Origin: an uncultured Clostridia bacterium
Lineage (GTDB): Bacteria > Bacillota > Clostridia > Lachnospirales > CAG-274
Direction of reading: 5' to 3'
DNA: 39,880 nt
Assembly: GCA_947585865.1 (NCBI GenBank)
Contig: CANPXH010000019.1
Location: 1 to 39,880, forward strand
Shown: positions 30,593 to 38,635 of the stretch, piece after piece
Numbering within the stretch: position 1 is the stretch's first letter
Layout: each line of letters opens with the position of its first letter
Position numbers and translations under genes: made by a program
The notes under the pieces: model-generated
The model's input: only the letters and a program-made list of their open reading frames with translations
Databases searched by the model: none
What the model was told of the DNA's origin: nothing

Positions 30593-30621
30593 TTGTAAAA
30601 TACGGTAAAATGATTTACAAT
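30593..30621 (+). promoter_or_regulatory. Promoter of pyrK-pyrD
   Basis: TTGTAA, 17 bases, TACAAT. Confidence 0.68.
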
Positions 30622-30627
30622 AGGGAT

Positions 30628-30725
30628 ATAGCGATACAATATATATCTGCATCAAGGCGGGCTTTTGCCTTGGGCACAGGCTTTGCCCGATGTATATGCA
30701 AATAAATGTATGCAAAGGAGGATAT
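30628..30725 (+). promoter_or_regulatory. Structured leader of pyrK, three-way junction
   Basis: In the 98-base leader, 30645-30653 pairs with 30689-30697 (eight of nine positions). Inside, CAAGGC (30653-30658) pairs with GCCTTG (30667-30672), and GGGCA (30672-30676) with TGCCC (30684-30688), so a three-way junction is possible. The pairs at shared bases 30653 and 30672 compete. No PyrR-binding loop is seen. Regulation is unproven. Confidence 0.4.
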
Positions 30726-31493
30726 ATGAAACACATAGAAAGAGCAAGAGTAATATCCAACAGATATATAGGAGATAATATATGCGATCTTGTAATGGAA
30801 TGCTCAGGCATAGCAAGGGAGTCAAGAGCGGGACAGTTTGTGGAGGTATATCCGGACAACGGCAAAAACATTCTTGCAAGACCCATAAGCATATGTGAGA
30901 TAAACAAAATACAAGGCACTGTACGCCTTGTGTTCCAAATAGTAGGCAAGGGTACGGAGCTTTTTTCCGCCCTTGAGCCGGGAGATACCGTAAGGGTACT
31001 TGGCCCCTGCGGCAACGGTTATGACCTTGTGGATGATGTGGAAAAGACCGTGCTTCTTGTAGGCGGCGGCATAGGCATACCTCCTCTTTTGGAAGCGTGC
31101 AGGGAGCTTAACTGCAGCAAGACGGCGGTGCTCGGCTATCGTTCAGATCCCTTTTTGGCGGACGGATTTGCCGATGCCGGAGCAAAGGTATATATCACCA
31201 CCGATGACGGATCCGCAGGGTTTAAGGGAAATGTGGTGGATCTGCTGAAGGCTGAGGATATAAAGGCGGATGTCATATACTCCTGCGGCCCCAGAATAAT
31301 GCTTAAGTTTCTTTCGCAATGGGCTGTGGAGCAGGGCATAGACTGCTATGTTTCAATGGAGGAAAGGATGGCATGCGGCATAGGCGCCTGTGTGGGCTGT
31401 GCCATACCCATAACCGACGGCAAGGATTGGACATACAAGAAGGTATGTAAAGACGGCCCCGTATTTGATTGCAGAGAGGTGGTATGGCAATGA
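30726..31493 (+). CDS. pyrK: Dihydroorotate dehydrogenase B, electron transfer subunit
   Basis: A 255-residue FAD and [2Fe-2S] protein that passes electrons from PyrD to NAD. RPISI in the first third is the flavin-binding motif, VLLVGGGIGIPPLLE binds the nucleotide, and the C-terminal ERMACGIGACVGCAI with a later VCKDGPVFD gives the four cluster cysteines. Start: ATG at 30726 after AAAGGAGG; an upstream in-frame ATG at 30690 lies in the structured leader. The stop overlaps pyrD by four bases (ATGA). First gene of the operon; the other pyrimidine genes are not in the window. Confidence 0.96.
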   Translation: MKHIERARVISNRYIGDNICDLVMECSGIARESRAGQFVEVYPDNGKNILARPISICEINKIQGTVRLVFQIVGKGTELFSALEPGDTVRVLGPCGNGYDLVDDVEKTVLLVGGGIGIPPLLEACRELNCSKTAVLGYRSDPFLADGFADAGAKVYITTDDGSAGFKGNVVDLLKAEDIKADVIYSCGPRIMLKFLSQWAVEQGIDCYVSMEERMACGIGACVGCAIPITDGKDWTYKKVCKDGPVFDCREVVWQ

Positions 31494-32392
31494 ACACAAA
31501 GGTGGATATATGCGGTGTGGAGCTTAAGAATCCCGTTATGACTGCCTCAGGTACATTTGGCAGCGGAAGGGAATTTTCTGAGCTCACCGATCTCAACAAA
31601 ATAGGTGCGGTCACTGTAAAGGGCGTTGCGGCAGTGCCGTGGAAAGGCAATCCCGCTCCCAGGATCGCCGAGGTATACGGCGGTATGCTCAACTCGGTCG
31701 GCCTTCAAAATCCGGGAGTAAAGCATTTTATAGAAAACGACATACCCTTTTTAAGGCAGTATGATACAAAGATAGTTGTAAATGTGTGCGGCCATTCCAT
31801 AGATCAGTACAAAGACGTGGTAAAAGAATTGAGAGGGCAGGATATAGATCTGCTGGAGCTGAATATTTCATGCCCCAACGTAGATGAAGGCGGTATGGCC
31901 TTCGGCACCGATCCCGTTATGGTGGAAAGGGTCGTAAGGGAGGTCAAAAAGGAAGCGGATAAGCCTCTTATAGTAAAGCTGAGCCCGAATGTGACCGATA
32001 TCACCGCCACGGCTAAGGCAGCGGTATGCGGCGGCGCAGATGCCCTTAGCCTTATAAATACTCTTACGGGAATGAAGATAGACATACACAAAAGAGCCCC
32101 TGTGCTCTACAGGAAAATAGGCGGCATGAGCGGCCCTGCCGTAAAGCCCGTTGCTCTGAGGATGGTGTATGAAGTATGCAAATGCGTAGACGTGCCTGTA
32201 ATAGGCATGGGCGGTATATCAGACGGCGAAGATGCTCTTGAATTTATAATGGCGGGAGCAACGGCGATCGCCATAGGCACGGCCAATTTTGTCGATCCCC
32301 GGGCTACCGCAAACACCGTGAAGGGTATCGAGGAATATATGAAAAAATACAATATATCGGACATAAATGAAATAAGAGGAATAATAGAATAG
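31490..32392 (+). CDS. pyrD: Dihydroorotate dehydrogenase B, catalytic subunit
   Basis: A 300-residue FMN enzyme of class 1B that oxidises dihydroorotate to orotate with PyrK. NPVMTASGTFGSGREF, NSVGLQNPGV, LELNISCPNV with the catalytic cysteine of class 1B enzymes, IVKLSPNVTDI and GMGGISDGEDALEFIMAGA are typical. Start: the ATG at 31490, overlapping the pyrK stop (ATGA) with AGGTGG upstream; an in-frame ATG at 31484 is too close to that site. The lipoprotein gene follows after 11 bases, so read-through beyond the operon is likely. Confidence 0.97.
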   Translation: MNTKVDICGVELKNPVMTASGTFGSGREFSELTDLNKIGAVTVKGVAAVPWKGNPAPRIAEVYGGMLNSVGLQNPGVKHFIENDIPFLRQYDTKIVVNVCGHSIDQYKDVVKELRGQDIDLLELNISCPNVDEGGMAFGTDPVMVERVVREVKKEADKPLIVKLSPNVTDITATAKAAVCGGADALSLINTLTGMKIDIHKRAPVLYRKIGGMSGPAVKPVALRMVYEVCKCVDVPVIGMGGISDGEDALEFIMAGATAIAIGTANFVDPRATANTVKGIEEYMKKYNISDINEIRGIIE

Positions 32393-32403
32393 GAGACATT
32401 AAA

Positions 32404-33153
32404 ATGAAAAAATTCAGATCAGCGGTATTTATAATACTTTCAGCTATGCTTGTCTTTACAGCCTGCGGCAAAAAGGAGGAGGCTCTCCCCGAAACACAGC
32501 AGGCCGAGAACACGGCGGCGCTTGATACGAAAGCTGCCGCAGAGGAGCTTGCCGCCATGGCCGACAAGCTTGGCACGGCAGTGGAGGAGGCCTTTAAAAA
32601 AGGCGTTGTGGATCAGGCAAGATATGATGAGTTCAAGGGCTATGTTTCAAGGATAGCGGAGATCAAAAACAGCGGTTCGGACACAGATGAATTAAAGGAA
32701 GAGCTTGCTTCCATAAAGAGCGAGCTTGCAGCCATAGCGTCACAGGTATCCGCTTCAAATGATATGATAGACGATCTTGTGGCTCCGGATGAAAGACTTG
32801 ATGTAAAGAAAAACAGCGCAGAAAAGCCTGCCGAAAGCACAAGCGCTTCGGCGCAGGCTCCCGCACCTTCAAATGGCGGCTCTGTGGGTACATTAAAAAG
32901 CAGGGTACAGGAATTTTCTTCAAACTATATTTCATTGCAAAATGAAATGTCAAGGAAGGTAGATCTCGGCGAGATATCTCAGGAGGATTACACCGCTCTT
33001 ATACAGACGGGCATAGAAATAGCTCAGCTTAAGGAAAAGACGGATATAGGCCAGGCGACTCAGGATATAGAAAACGAGTTCAATACGCTAAAGGCAAATG
33101 TATATGACTTTGCCGTAAAGGCAGGTTCGGATATTGCCGATAAATTTAAATAA
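32404..33153 (+). CDS. Small lipoprotein, helical, function unknown
   Basis: A 249-residue exported protein with a lipobox ending in TACG (lipidated Cys21). A helical, Ala/Glu/Lys-rich part at about 40-125 with coiled-coil character is followed by a Ser/Pro/Ala linker (about 130-160) and a second helical part to the end. No family is recognised. Start: ATG at 32404 after AGGAGACA, only 11 bases behind pyrD, so it is probably co-transcribed although unrelated in function. The next gene, a cell-surface SLH protein, has its own promoter; a shared role at the envelope is possible but only suggested by position. Confidence 0.85.
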   Translation: MKKFRSAVFIILSAMLVFTACGKKEEALPETQQAENTAALDTKAAAEELAAMADKLGTAVEEAFKKGVVDQARYDEFKGYVSRIAEIKNSGSDTDELKEELASIKSELAAIASQVSASNDMIDDLVAPDERLDVKKNSAEKPAESTSASAQAPAPSNGGSVGTLKSRVQEFSSNYISLQNEMSRKVDLGEISQEDYTALIQTGIEIAQLKEKTDIGQATQDIENEFNTLKANVYDFAVKAGSDIADKFK

Positions 33154-33159
33154 AATTTG

Positions 33160-33188
33160 TTGCAATAAATTGAAATAGGAATTATAAT
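33160..33188 (+). promoter_or_regulatory. Promoter of the SLH surface protein
   Basis: TTGCAA, 17 bases, TATAAT, just after the lipoprotein stop. Confidence 0.75.
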
Positions 33189-33221
33189 TTTAATATGATC
33201 ATATAAACAGGAGGGAAATAT

Positions 33222-35177
33222 ATGAAAAAAAGATTGACAGCTATTTTATTAAGCACAGTGTTGGCATTTGCTCCTATCGTAAGCGTGTATGCCGATGAAT
33301 CGGCGGATGTGACGGCCGAGAGCAGCCCGGAGGCTGCCGAGCCTGAGACTCAGGAGCAGAAGGAGGAAGAAACAGAGGCGCCTACTGAAAAGGCTACGGA
33401 AAAGCCAACTGAAAAGGTCACTGAAAAGGCTACGGAAAAGCCAACGGAAAAGGCTACGGAAAAGCCGACCGAAAAGGCTACGGAAAAGCCTGCCGAGTCT
33501 ACCACAAAGGCAGCGTCAAGCAGTAACACAAGCAGCACTGACAAGAACTCAGGCAAAGTCAGCAAGACCAGAGACATAGATATAGACGTAGACGACACAT
33601 TGAATCTTTACAAGTATGTGGACGACAACTACAGTGCCAATGAATATGACTGGTCCTCAGACTCAACGAGTTATGTCAGCGTTACGTCAAAGGGCGTCAT
33701 CACAGGCAAAAAGAAAGGAGATGCCACAGTTACGGCAACATACAGCTCAGGCAGCACAAAGCTTGAGTATATATTTAATGTTGATGTAAACGGCTCAAGC
33801 TCATCTTCAAGCAACAGCAGGAAGATAAGCATAGATGTAGATGACACAAAGGATCTCTATTCTTATGTAGACGATGACTATGATGCAAGAGATTACACAT
33901 GGAGATCCAATTCCACCAACATTGTAACGGTTACGGTAAAGGGCGTTATAAAGGGTATAAAGGATGGCAGCGCTACGGTAACGGCGCTGTATGACGAAGA
34001 TGACGAATATCTTAAGTATACCTTTAACGTAACTGTAGGCGATGGTGATGACAACTCTTCATCCTCTTCAAAGGTAAAGGCAAAGACAAGCTGGGAATTT
34101 TACTTGGATACGGGAGACGAAGTGGATGTAAGCTCAATACTTGAAGACGATCCCGATGAGTACGACTGGGATTCCGATGACGAGGATGTGGCTGCATATG
34201 ACGAGGATGACGGCATTATATCCGCAGAGGATGAAGGCCAGGCAAGGGTAAGAGCCAGAGGCGACACAGACTATACCTTCAAGATACATGTAGATAACGA
34301 TTACTCCTTTGAGGAAATCACAATAGACGGCGATGATGAAAAAGAAGTGGAAAGATATTTGGATCACGATGTAGACGAATATGAATTTTCATCTGACAGA
34401 ACAGATGTTGCGACCGTCAGCAGAAAGGGAATAATAACAGGCAAGGCAAACGGTATCGCAACTATACTTTGCGAGCATGAAGACGGAGACGTCACTCAAT
34501 TAATGGTAGAAGTAAAGGGCATAAAATCAACCTCCGTTAAAAAGGAGACCTCCACAGAGACCACGACGGCGGCAAAGCCTGTTTCAAATCCTTTTGCCAC
34601 CACTGTTTCAAACCCCTTTGCAACGGCAGTGAGCTTTACGGATATATCACACAGAGCGTGGGCAGTCAACGCCATTAATTCCATGGCGTCAAAGGGCTTT
34701 ATAGCAGGTGTGGGAAACAATAAGTTCTCACCCGATGCAAATTGTAAAAGATGTGATTTTGTCATAGTTCTTATAAAGATATTGGGTATGGACAAGGATA
34801 CCGCTTCCGAGAATTTCAGCGACATACCGAGCGGCTCATATTACAGCAACTATGTTGGCCTGGCAAAGAGCATAGGCATCGATGCAGGCGTAAAGAATGA
34901 TAAGTTCAGACCCGATGATTATATTACAAGAAACGATATGATGGTAATGGTATATCAAGGACTTATGTCAAAGGGCATCGAAATGAATGACGATACCTCA
35001 GTGCTTGTAAATTATACCGATTCCATAGAAATATCAGCAGCAGATGAAACGGCTGTTGCCTCACTTATAAACGGCGGATATATAAGCGGAACTTCAGCCA
35101 CTACTCTTGAGCCCTCCGCCAATATAACAAGAGCACAAATGGCTGTACTTATGGATAATGTATATAATCATATGTAA
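33222..35177 (+). CDS. Surface protein with Ig-like (BIG_2) repeats and three SLH domains
   Basis: A 651-residue exported protein. Signal peptide about 1-24; acidic stretch; TEKATEKP repeats at about 54-92; four BIG_2-like Ig modules at about 116-192, 199-280, 287-362 and 363-435, recognised by WSSDSTSYVSVTSKGVITG, WRSNSTNIVTV and FSSDRTDVATVSRKGIITG phrases; a linker with repeated VSNPFAT (about 445-470); then three SLH domains at about 471-525, 530-590 and 600-651 (AWAVNAINSMASKGFIAGVG, YYSNYVGLAKSIGID, ITRAQMAVLMDNVY). SLH domains bind pyruvylated wall polymers, so it is probably attached non-covalently. The third Ig module is extremely acidic (runs of D and E) and may bind calcium. Start: ATG after AGGAGGG. 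Confidence 0.94.
   Translation: MKKRLTAILLSTVLAFAPIVSVYADESADVTAESSPEAAEPETQEQKEEETEAPTEKATEKPTEKVTEKATEKPTEKATEKPTEKATEKPAESTTKAASSSNTSSTDKNSGKVSKTRDIDIDVDDTLNLYKYVDDNYSANEYDWSSDSTSYVSVTSKGVITGKKKGDATVTATYSSGSTKLEYIFNVDVNGSSSSSSNSRKISIDVDDTKDLYSYVDDDYDARDYTWRSNSTNIVTVTVKGVIKGIKDGSATVTALYDEDDEYLKYTFNVTVGDGDDNSSSSSKVKAKTSWEFYLDTGDEVDVSSILEDDPDEYDWDSDDEDVAAYDEDDGIISAEDEGQARVRARGDTDYTFKIHVDNDYSFEEITIDGDDEKEVERYLDHDVDEYEFSSDRTDVATVSRKGIITGKANGIATILCEHEDGDVTQLMVEVKGIKSTSVKKETSTETTTAAKPVSNPFATTVSNPFATAVSFTDISHRAWAVNAINSMASKGFIAGVGNNKFSPDANCKRCDFVIVLIKILGMDKDTASENFSDIPSGSYYSNYVGLAKSIGIDAGVKNDKFRPDDYITRNDMMVMVYQGLMSKGIEMNDDTSVLVNYTDSIEISAADETAVASLINGGYISGTSATTLEPSANITRAQMAVLMDNVYNHM
33384..33490 (+). 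repeat. 24-bp tandem repeat coding TEKATEKP
   Basis: Units of ACGGAAAAGGCTACGGAAAA-type DNA recur with a 24-bp period and small synonymous changes, giving a Lys/Glu/Thr/Pro wall-spanning stretch in the SLH protein. Confidence 0.88.
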
Positions 35178-35187
35178 TACATAATAC

Positions 35188-35220
35188 AAAAAGGCCACCG
35201 CATAATGCGATGGCCTTTTT
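35188..35220 (+). terminator. Terminator of the SLH surface protein gene
   Basis: AAAAAGGCCA...TGGCCTTTTT with an inner CGCAT/ATGCG stem (one mismatch) and a terminal T run. The core GCCACCGCAT/ATGCGATGGC resembles the adhesin terminator. Confidence 0.9.
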
Positions 35221-35361
35221 GTATTTATATAGTCGAATGAAAAGAAATATCCGAATTTCTTTTAAACTGAATTTTGGAGATAGCGAAGGCTTGTAAAAAA
35301 GCGCCGCAGACCTTCCGATTTTTATGATTTTTCATCAGTCTCTTTGCTGCCGTAATGGGCA

Positions 35362-35649
35362 TTAAAGCTCTCTCTCACGATTATAAGCCACAAGCTTACG
35401 TATTTCCTCGGCTCTTTCATTGGAAGGCAAGCCGTATTCCTTGTCTAAAGAAGCTATTATATCATCAAGCTGTTTGCGGCAATAGTCAAGCTCCTCTCTT
35501 ACCTTGTCAACATCCATCCACTTGTTCTGACCCGAGAACATACCTATATATGCCAGTATCCTGGAAATATTGCTTCGGAATATGCGTATCTTATCCAGTA
35601 TATGCTTTTTTATCTTGCGCTTCCTGGGATTTTTGTATCGTGAGTCCAA
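35362..35649 (-). CDS. Hypothetical protein, 95 residues, linked to the trpXYZ-like operon
   Basis: No family is recognised. The first half is very basic (NPRKRKIKKHILDKIRIFR), the second half acidic and helical (DVDKVREELDYCRKQLDDII, then NERAEEIRKLV), without membrane segment or signal peptide. The ATG at 35649 lies two bases after the ATPase stop, with GGAAAC-type sequence upstream, so it is likely translated from the transporter mRNA. A nucleic-acid or membrane-surface contact by the basic part is possible but speculative. No clear terminator is seen in the following 130 bases. Confidence 0.62.
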   Translation of the reverse strand: MDSRYKNPRKRKIKKHILDKIRIFRSNISRILAYIGMFSGQNKWMDVDKVREELDYCRKQLDDIIASLDKEYGLPSNERAEEIRKLVAYNREREL

Positions 35650-35651
35650 TT

Positions 35652-36425
35652 TCAGTTTCCTCTTTCTATGCTTATCCTGTTGAATACATCAAGAATATCA
35701 TCTACTGCCACGGAGCTTTTTTCATCGCCCTCAATATCCATTATGGCTTTGCCCTCATGCATCATTATGAGCCTGTGTCCGTAGTTAAGAGCATACATAA
35801 GATTGTGAGTCACCATTATGGTAGTGAGGTTTTTTTCTTTTACTATTTTGTCTGTCAGCTCCATTATTATCTCTGCCGTTTTGGGATCGAGAGCCGCCGT
35901 ATGTTCATCCAATATAAGTATATCTATAGGCGTTATGGTAGACATAAGCAGCGCCATGGCCTGCCTTTGACCGCCTGACAGAAGGCCTACCTTTACTCCG
36001 AGCTTGTCTTCAAGCCCCAGATTCAGCTGAGCAAGCTGCTCTTTGTAAAAGCTTATCCTCTTTTTGTCGGTGCCCCATTTTAGGTCGAATATTTTTCCCT
36101 TGTTGTCCGCAAGAGACATATTTTCCAGTATAGTCATATTGGCACAGGTACCCATTGAGGGATTTTGATAGACCCGGCCTATTTTTTTATAGCGCTTGAA
36201 TTCAACGAGCTTGTTGATGCTTTCTCCGTTTATAAGTATATCTCCGCTGTCAATGGGTATCGAGCCGCATATTATATTCAGCAGCGATGTTTTTCCCGAA
36301 CCGTTGCTGCCTATTATGCTTACGAATTCATTATTCTTTACTTCCAAATTAAAGTCGGAAAAAAGCTGCATTTCGTTGACGGTGTGGGGATTATATGTTT
36401 TATCGATATGCTCAAGCCTGATCAT
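35652..36425 (-). CDS. ABC transporter ATP-binding protein (TrpZ-like)
   Basis: A 257-residue cytoplasmic ATPase. Walker A GSNGSGKT, the signature LSGGQRQA, Walker B ILILDEHTA and the switch histidine in VTHN are all intact. In most ABC ATPases Walker B is followed by P in DEPTA; here it is DEHTA, as in the TrpZ/branched type. I chose the ATG at 36425 after AGGTG; a GTG nine bases upstream is also in frame. The start overlaps the permease gene by 14 bases. It energises the TrpXY-like importer. Confidence 0.93.
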   Translation of the reverse strand: MIRLEHIDKTYNPHTVNEMQLFSDFNLEVKNNEFVSIIGSNGSGKTSLLNIICGSIPIDSGDILINGESINKLVEFKRYKKIGRVYQNPSMGTCANMTILENMSLADNKGKIFDLKWGTDKKRISFYKEQLAQLNLGLEDKLGVKVGLLSGGQRQAMALLMSTITPIDILILDEHTAALDPKTAEIIMELTDKIVKEKNLTTIMVTHNLMYALNYGHRLIMMHEGKAIMDIEGDEKSSVAVDDILDVFNRISIERGN

Positions 36426-37290
36426 TTTCGGCACCTGCCTTTCTGAAATTGCTTATAACAAGTATCACAAGGAAAAGAGCGCCTGTTATGAGCTTCATAT
36501 CTATAGCGGCAAGTCCGAGCCATATTGCAACGGCAACGCAGGCCTTGTATATAACGGAGCCTATTATTACCGATGTGGTAGTCTTTATAAAGCTGAGCTT
36601 TCCGAATACGTTTGTGCCTATTATTACAGAAGCAAGACCTATGACTATTGTACCTGTGCCCATGGATATCTCAAAGAATCTCTGATCCTGACACATTACG
36701 CAGCCTGCAAGGGCCACAAGGGCATTGGCTATAACAAGACCTGTTATCTTCACTATGCCCTTGTCCTTGGCAAGCACTGTCACTACGGTGTCGTTATCGC
36801 CTACCGCTCTTAAAAGATAGCCTGACTTTGTTTTAAGATACAGATCCATAAGGAATTTGCATATAAGCATTATAATAAATATGACGAGCACCTTGTTGTA
36901 TTCTCCCAGCTTATCCGCAAAGGGCGAAAGAGTGAATATGTTTTCGCTGCTGAATATAGGCATATTTGCCTGGCCTCCTGCTATATGGAGATTTACGGAA
37001 TAGAGCATAGTCATAGTGATTATGCCCGAAAGCAGATCTCTTACCTTGAACTTAACGTGTATCATGCCTGTGGCCAATCCTGCTATGCCTCCGGCAGCAA
37101 ATGCCGCAGGAAGGGTTAAATATGGGTTTATGCCTGCCTTTATCATAACAGCACAGACAGCAGCCCCCAATGGGAAGCTGCTATCTACCGTAAGATCGGG
37201 AAAATCCAGTATTTTATATGTGATATATACGCCTAAAGCAAGTATGGTATATATAAATCCCTGCTCCAGCACACTTAATATCAGCGCCAT
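36412..37290 (-). CDS. ABC transporter permease (TrpY-like)
   Basis: A 292-residue membrane protein with about eight to nine helices, of the branched-chain/ribose permease type. LEQGFIYTILALGVYITYKILDFPDLTVDSSFPLG-like opening (LGVYITYKILDF and PDLTVD parts) and the later FGKLSFIKTTTSVIIGSVIYK are typical of the permeases paired with PF04392 binding proteins. Start: ATG at 37290 after AGGAGAAAAA. Ten bases separate it from the binding protein gene and it overlaps the ATPase gene by 14 bases. Confidence 0.92.
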   Translation of the reverse strand: MALILSVLEQGFIYTILALGVYITYKILDFPDLTVDSSFPLGAAVCAVMIKAGINPYLTLPAAFAAGGIAGLATGMIHVKFKVRDLLSGIITMTMLYSVNLHIAGGQANMPIFSSENIFTLSPFADKLGEYNKVLVIFIIMLICKFLMDLYLKTKSGYLLRAVGDNDTVVTVLAKDKGIVKITGLVIANALVALAGCVMCQDQRFFEISMGTGTIVIGLASVIIGTNVFGKLSFIKTTTSVIIGSVIYKACVAVAIWLGLAAIDMKLITGALFLVILVISNFRKAGAENDQA

Positions 37291-37300
37291 AGTTTTTCTC

Positions 37301-38305
37301 CTACTCTGCTTCGGTGGCTTTGTCCTTCAGATCGTCGGGGCAGTTCATACCGAGAGTCTGAAGAGCTGCCGAATTAATATAAAGGCTGTATTCGGAAATG
37401 GTCTCATATGGTATCGTCTTTGCATCCTCGCCTTGGAGCACTCTTGCCGCCATAGCGCCTGTCTGCTTGCCAAGAGCGATATAGTCAAGACCTTCCGTAG
37501 CAACGCAGCCGTTCTTTACCTGCTCTATCTCGCTGCCGTATACAGGTATGTTTGCCTTGTTTGCCGCATCGAGAAGCACGGGAAGTGAGCTTACAACAGT
37601 GTTGTCAGTAAGGTTTGATATACAGTCTACCTTAGCCGCAAGGTCTGCCGCTGCCATAGGTATATCCGCCGGCTGGCTTATGCCGCTGTCCACTATTTCA
37701 AAGCCGTAGCCTCCCGCAAGGCTCTTGTATTCTTCTATAGCGCTTACTGAGTTGGCTTCGCTGGTGGTATAGAGTATGCCTATCTTCTTAGCGTCGGGCT
37801 GGAAGGCTCTTATCATCTCAAGCTGAGCTTCTACGGCAAGCTTGTCGCTTGTGCCTGTAGCGTTGCCTGTGCCTGAGCCGTCTTCATTGGCGAGCTCTGC
37901 CGCAACGGGATCCGTAACTGCCGTGTATATAACGGGTATTTTGCCTTCAGCCGCATTGAAAGCAGCCTGAGCCATAGGTGTGGCAACTGCGCATATAAGA
38001 TCCACATTTTCTGCGACCATGCTCTGGGCTATCTGATTGGTATTGGCCATATCAGCCTGTGCGTTCTGGAAATCTATTTCAAGATTTTTGCCCTCGACAT
38101 AGCCTGCCTCGGCAAGACCCTGCTTAAAGCCCTCTACGCAGTTGTCCAATGAGCCGTGAGGAGCAAACTGGGCAATGCCTATCTTAACGTTTTCGGATAC
38201 CTGCATATCGGTCTCGCCGTCTGCTTCGCCTGCTTTTCCGCCGCAGCCTGTGAGCATTGACAATGCCATTGCTGAGGCCAGCATAAGTGATAATAATTTC
38301 TTCAT
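37301..38305 (-). CDS. ABC transporter substrate-binding lipoprotein (TrpX-like)
   Basis: A 334-residue lipoprotein; the signal peptide ends in LTGCGG (lipidated Cys21). KIGIAQFAPHGSLDNCVEGFKQGLAEAGY, IAQSMVAENVDLICAVATPMAQAAF, KKIGILYTTSEANS and IALGKQTGAMAARVL parts define the PF04392 family. TrpX of streptococci takes up tryptophan; others take up tyrosine or other aromatic compounds, so the substrate here is only likely aromatic. I set the start at the ATG at 38305 after GGAGTG; upstream codons in frame have no site. The promoter is at 38350-38378. No T box or Trp leader is visible ahead of it. Confidence 0.92.
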   Translation of the reverse strand: MKKLLSLMLASAMALSMLTGCGGKAGEADGETDMQVSENVKIGIAQFAPHGSLDNCVEGFKQGLAEAGYVEGKNLEIDFQNAQADMANTNQIAQSMVAENVDLICAVATPMAQAAFNAAEGKIPVIYTAVTDPVAAELANEDGSGTGNATGTSDKLAVEAQLEMIRAFQPDAKKIGILYTTSEANSVSAIEEYKSLAGGYGFEIVDSGISQPADIPMAAADLAAKVDCISNLTDNTVVSSLPVLLDAANKANIPVYGSEIEQVKNGCVATEGLDYIALGKQTGAMAARVLQGEDAKTIPYETISEYSLYINSAALQTLGMNCPDDLKDKATEAE

Positions 38306-38349
38306 TTCGGTACACTCCTTTTTATGCTTATATTTCAATAGTAAATAAT

Positions 38350-38378
38350 AGTATATCACAAATTATGGAATATAGCAA
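38350..38378 (-). promoter_or_regulatory. Promoter of the trpXYZ-like operon
   Basis: Minus-strand TTGCTA, 17 bases, TATACT, with TGTGA before the -10 box. It resembles the DUF6472-like gene promoter at 9803-9832. Confidence 0.72.
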
Positions 38379-38525
38379 TTTTTTTTGATACGGAAATACA
38401 AGGCGTAAAAACGGCTTTATTTGTACAAAAATCATATTTTTTATACATTTTGCACAAAAAACTTGCTTTAGCACGAGAAATTATATATAAATTAAAATAT
38501 GTAAAATGATGTTTCCGATCGGGGC

Positions 38526-38635
38526 TGTGGATAAGTTTTGGTTCTCTTATGTCCGCAAAGGGGCGAAAAATGGTTATTCACAGAGTTATCCGACTTATCC
38601 ACAAGCGAAAAATAAAAACAGGCGACTTATCCACA
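38526..38635. promoter_or_regulatory. Cluster of four perfect DnaA boxes
   Basis: TGTGGATAA (38526-38534, reverse orientation), TTATTCACA (38574-38582), TTATCCACA (38595-38603) and TTATCCACA (38627-38635) all fit TTATNCACA exactly. The last three are in the same direction, 21 and 32 bp apart (near two and three helical turns). A TTATCC half-match lies at 38586. They are followed by about 150 bp of very AT-rich sequence. The element may be an origin, a DnaA titration or reactivation site, or a DnaA-controlled promoter region. Confidence 0.82.

Noticed and set aside
30628..30725. PyrR-binding attenuator
   Set aside because: No conserved PyrR-binding loop and no terminator hairpin with a U tract in the leader.
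38306..38525. T box or Trp attenuator ahead of the trpX-like gene
   Set aside because: The transcribed leader is only about 40 bases and holds no T-box sequence or terminator.
38526..38635. Calling the DnaA-box cluster the chromosomal origin outright
   Set aside because: No dnaA, dnaN, rpmH or other origin marker is in the window and GC skew was not computed; kept as a DnaA-box cluster only.
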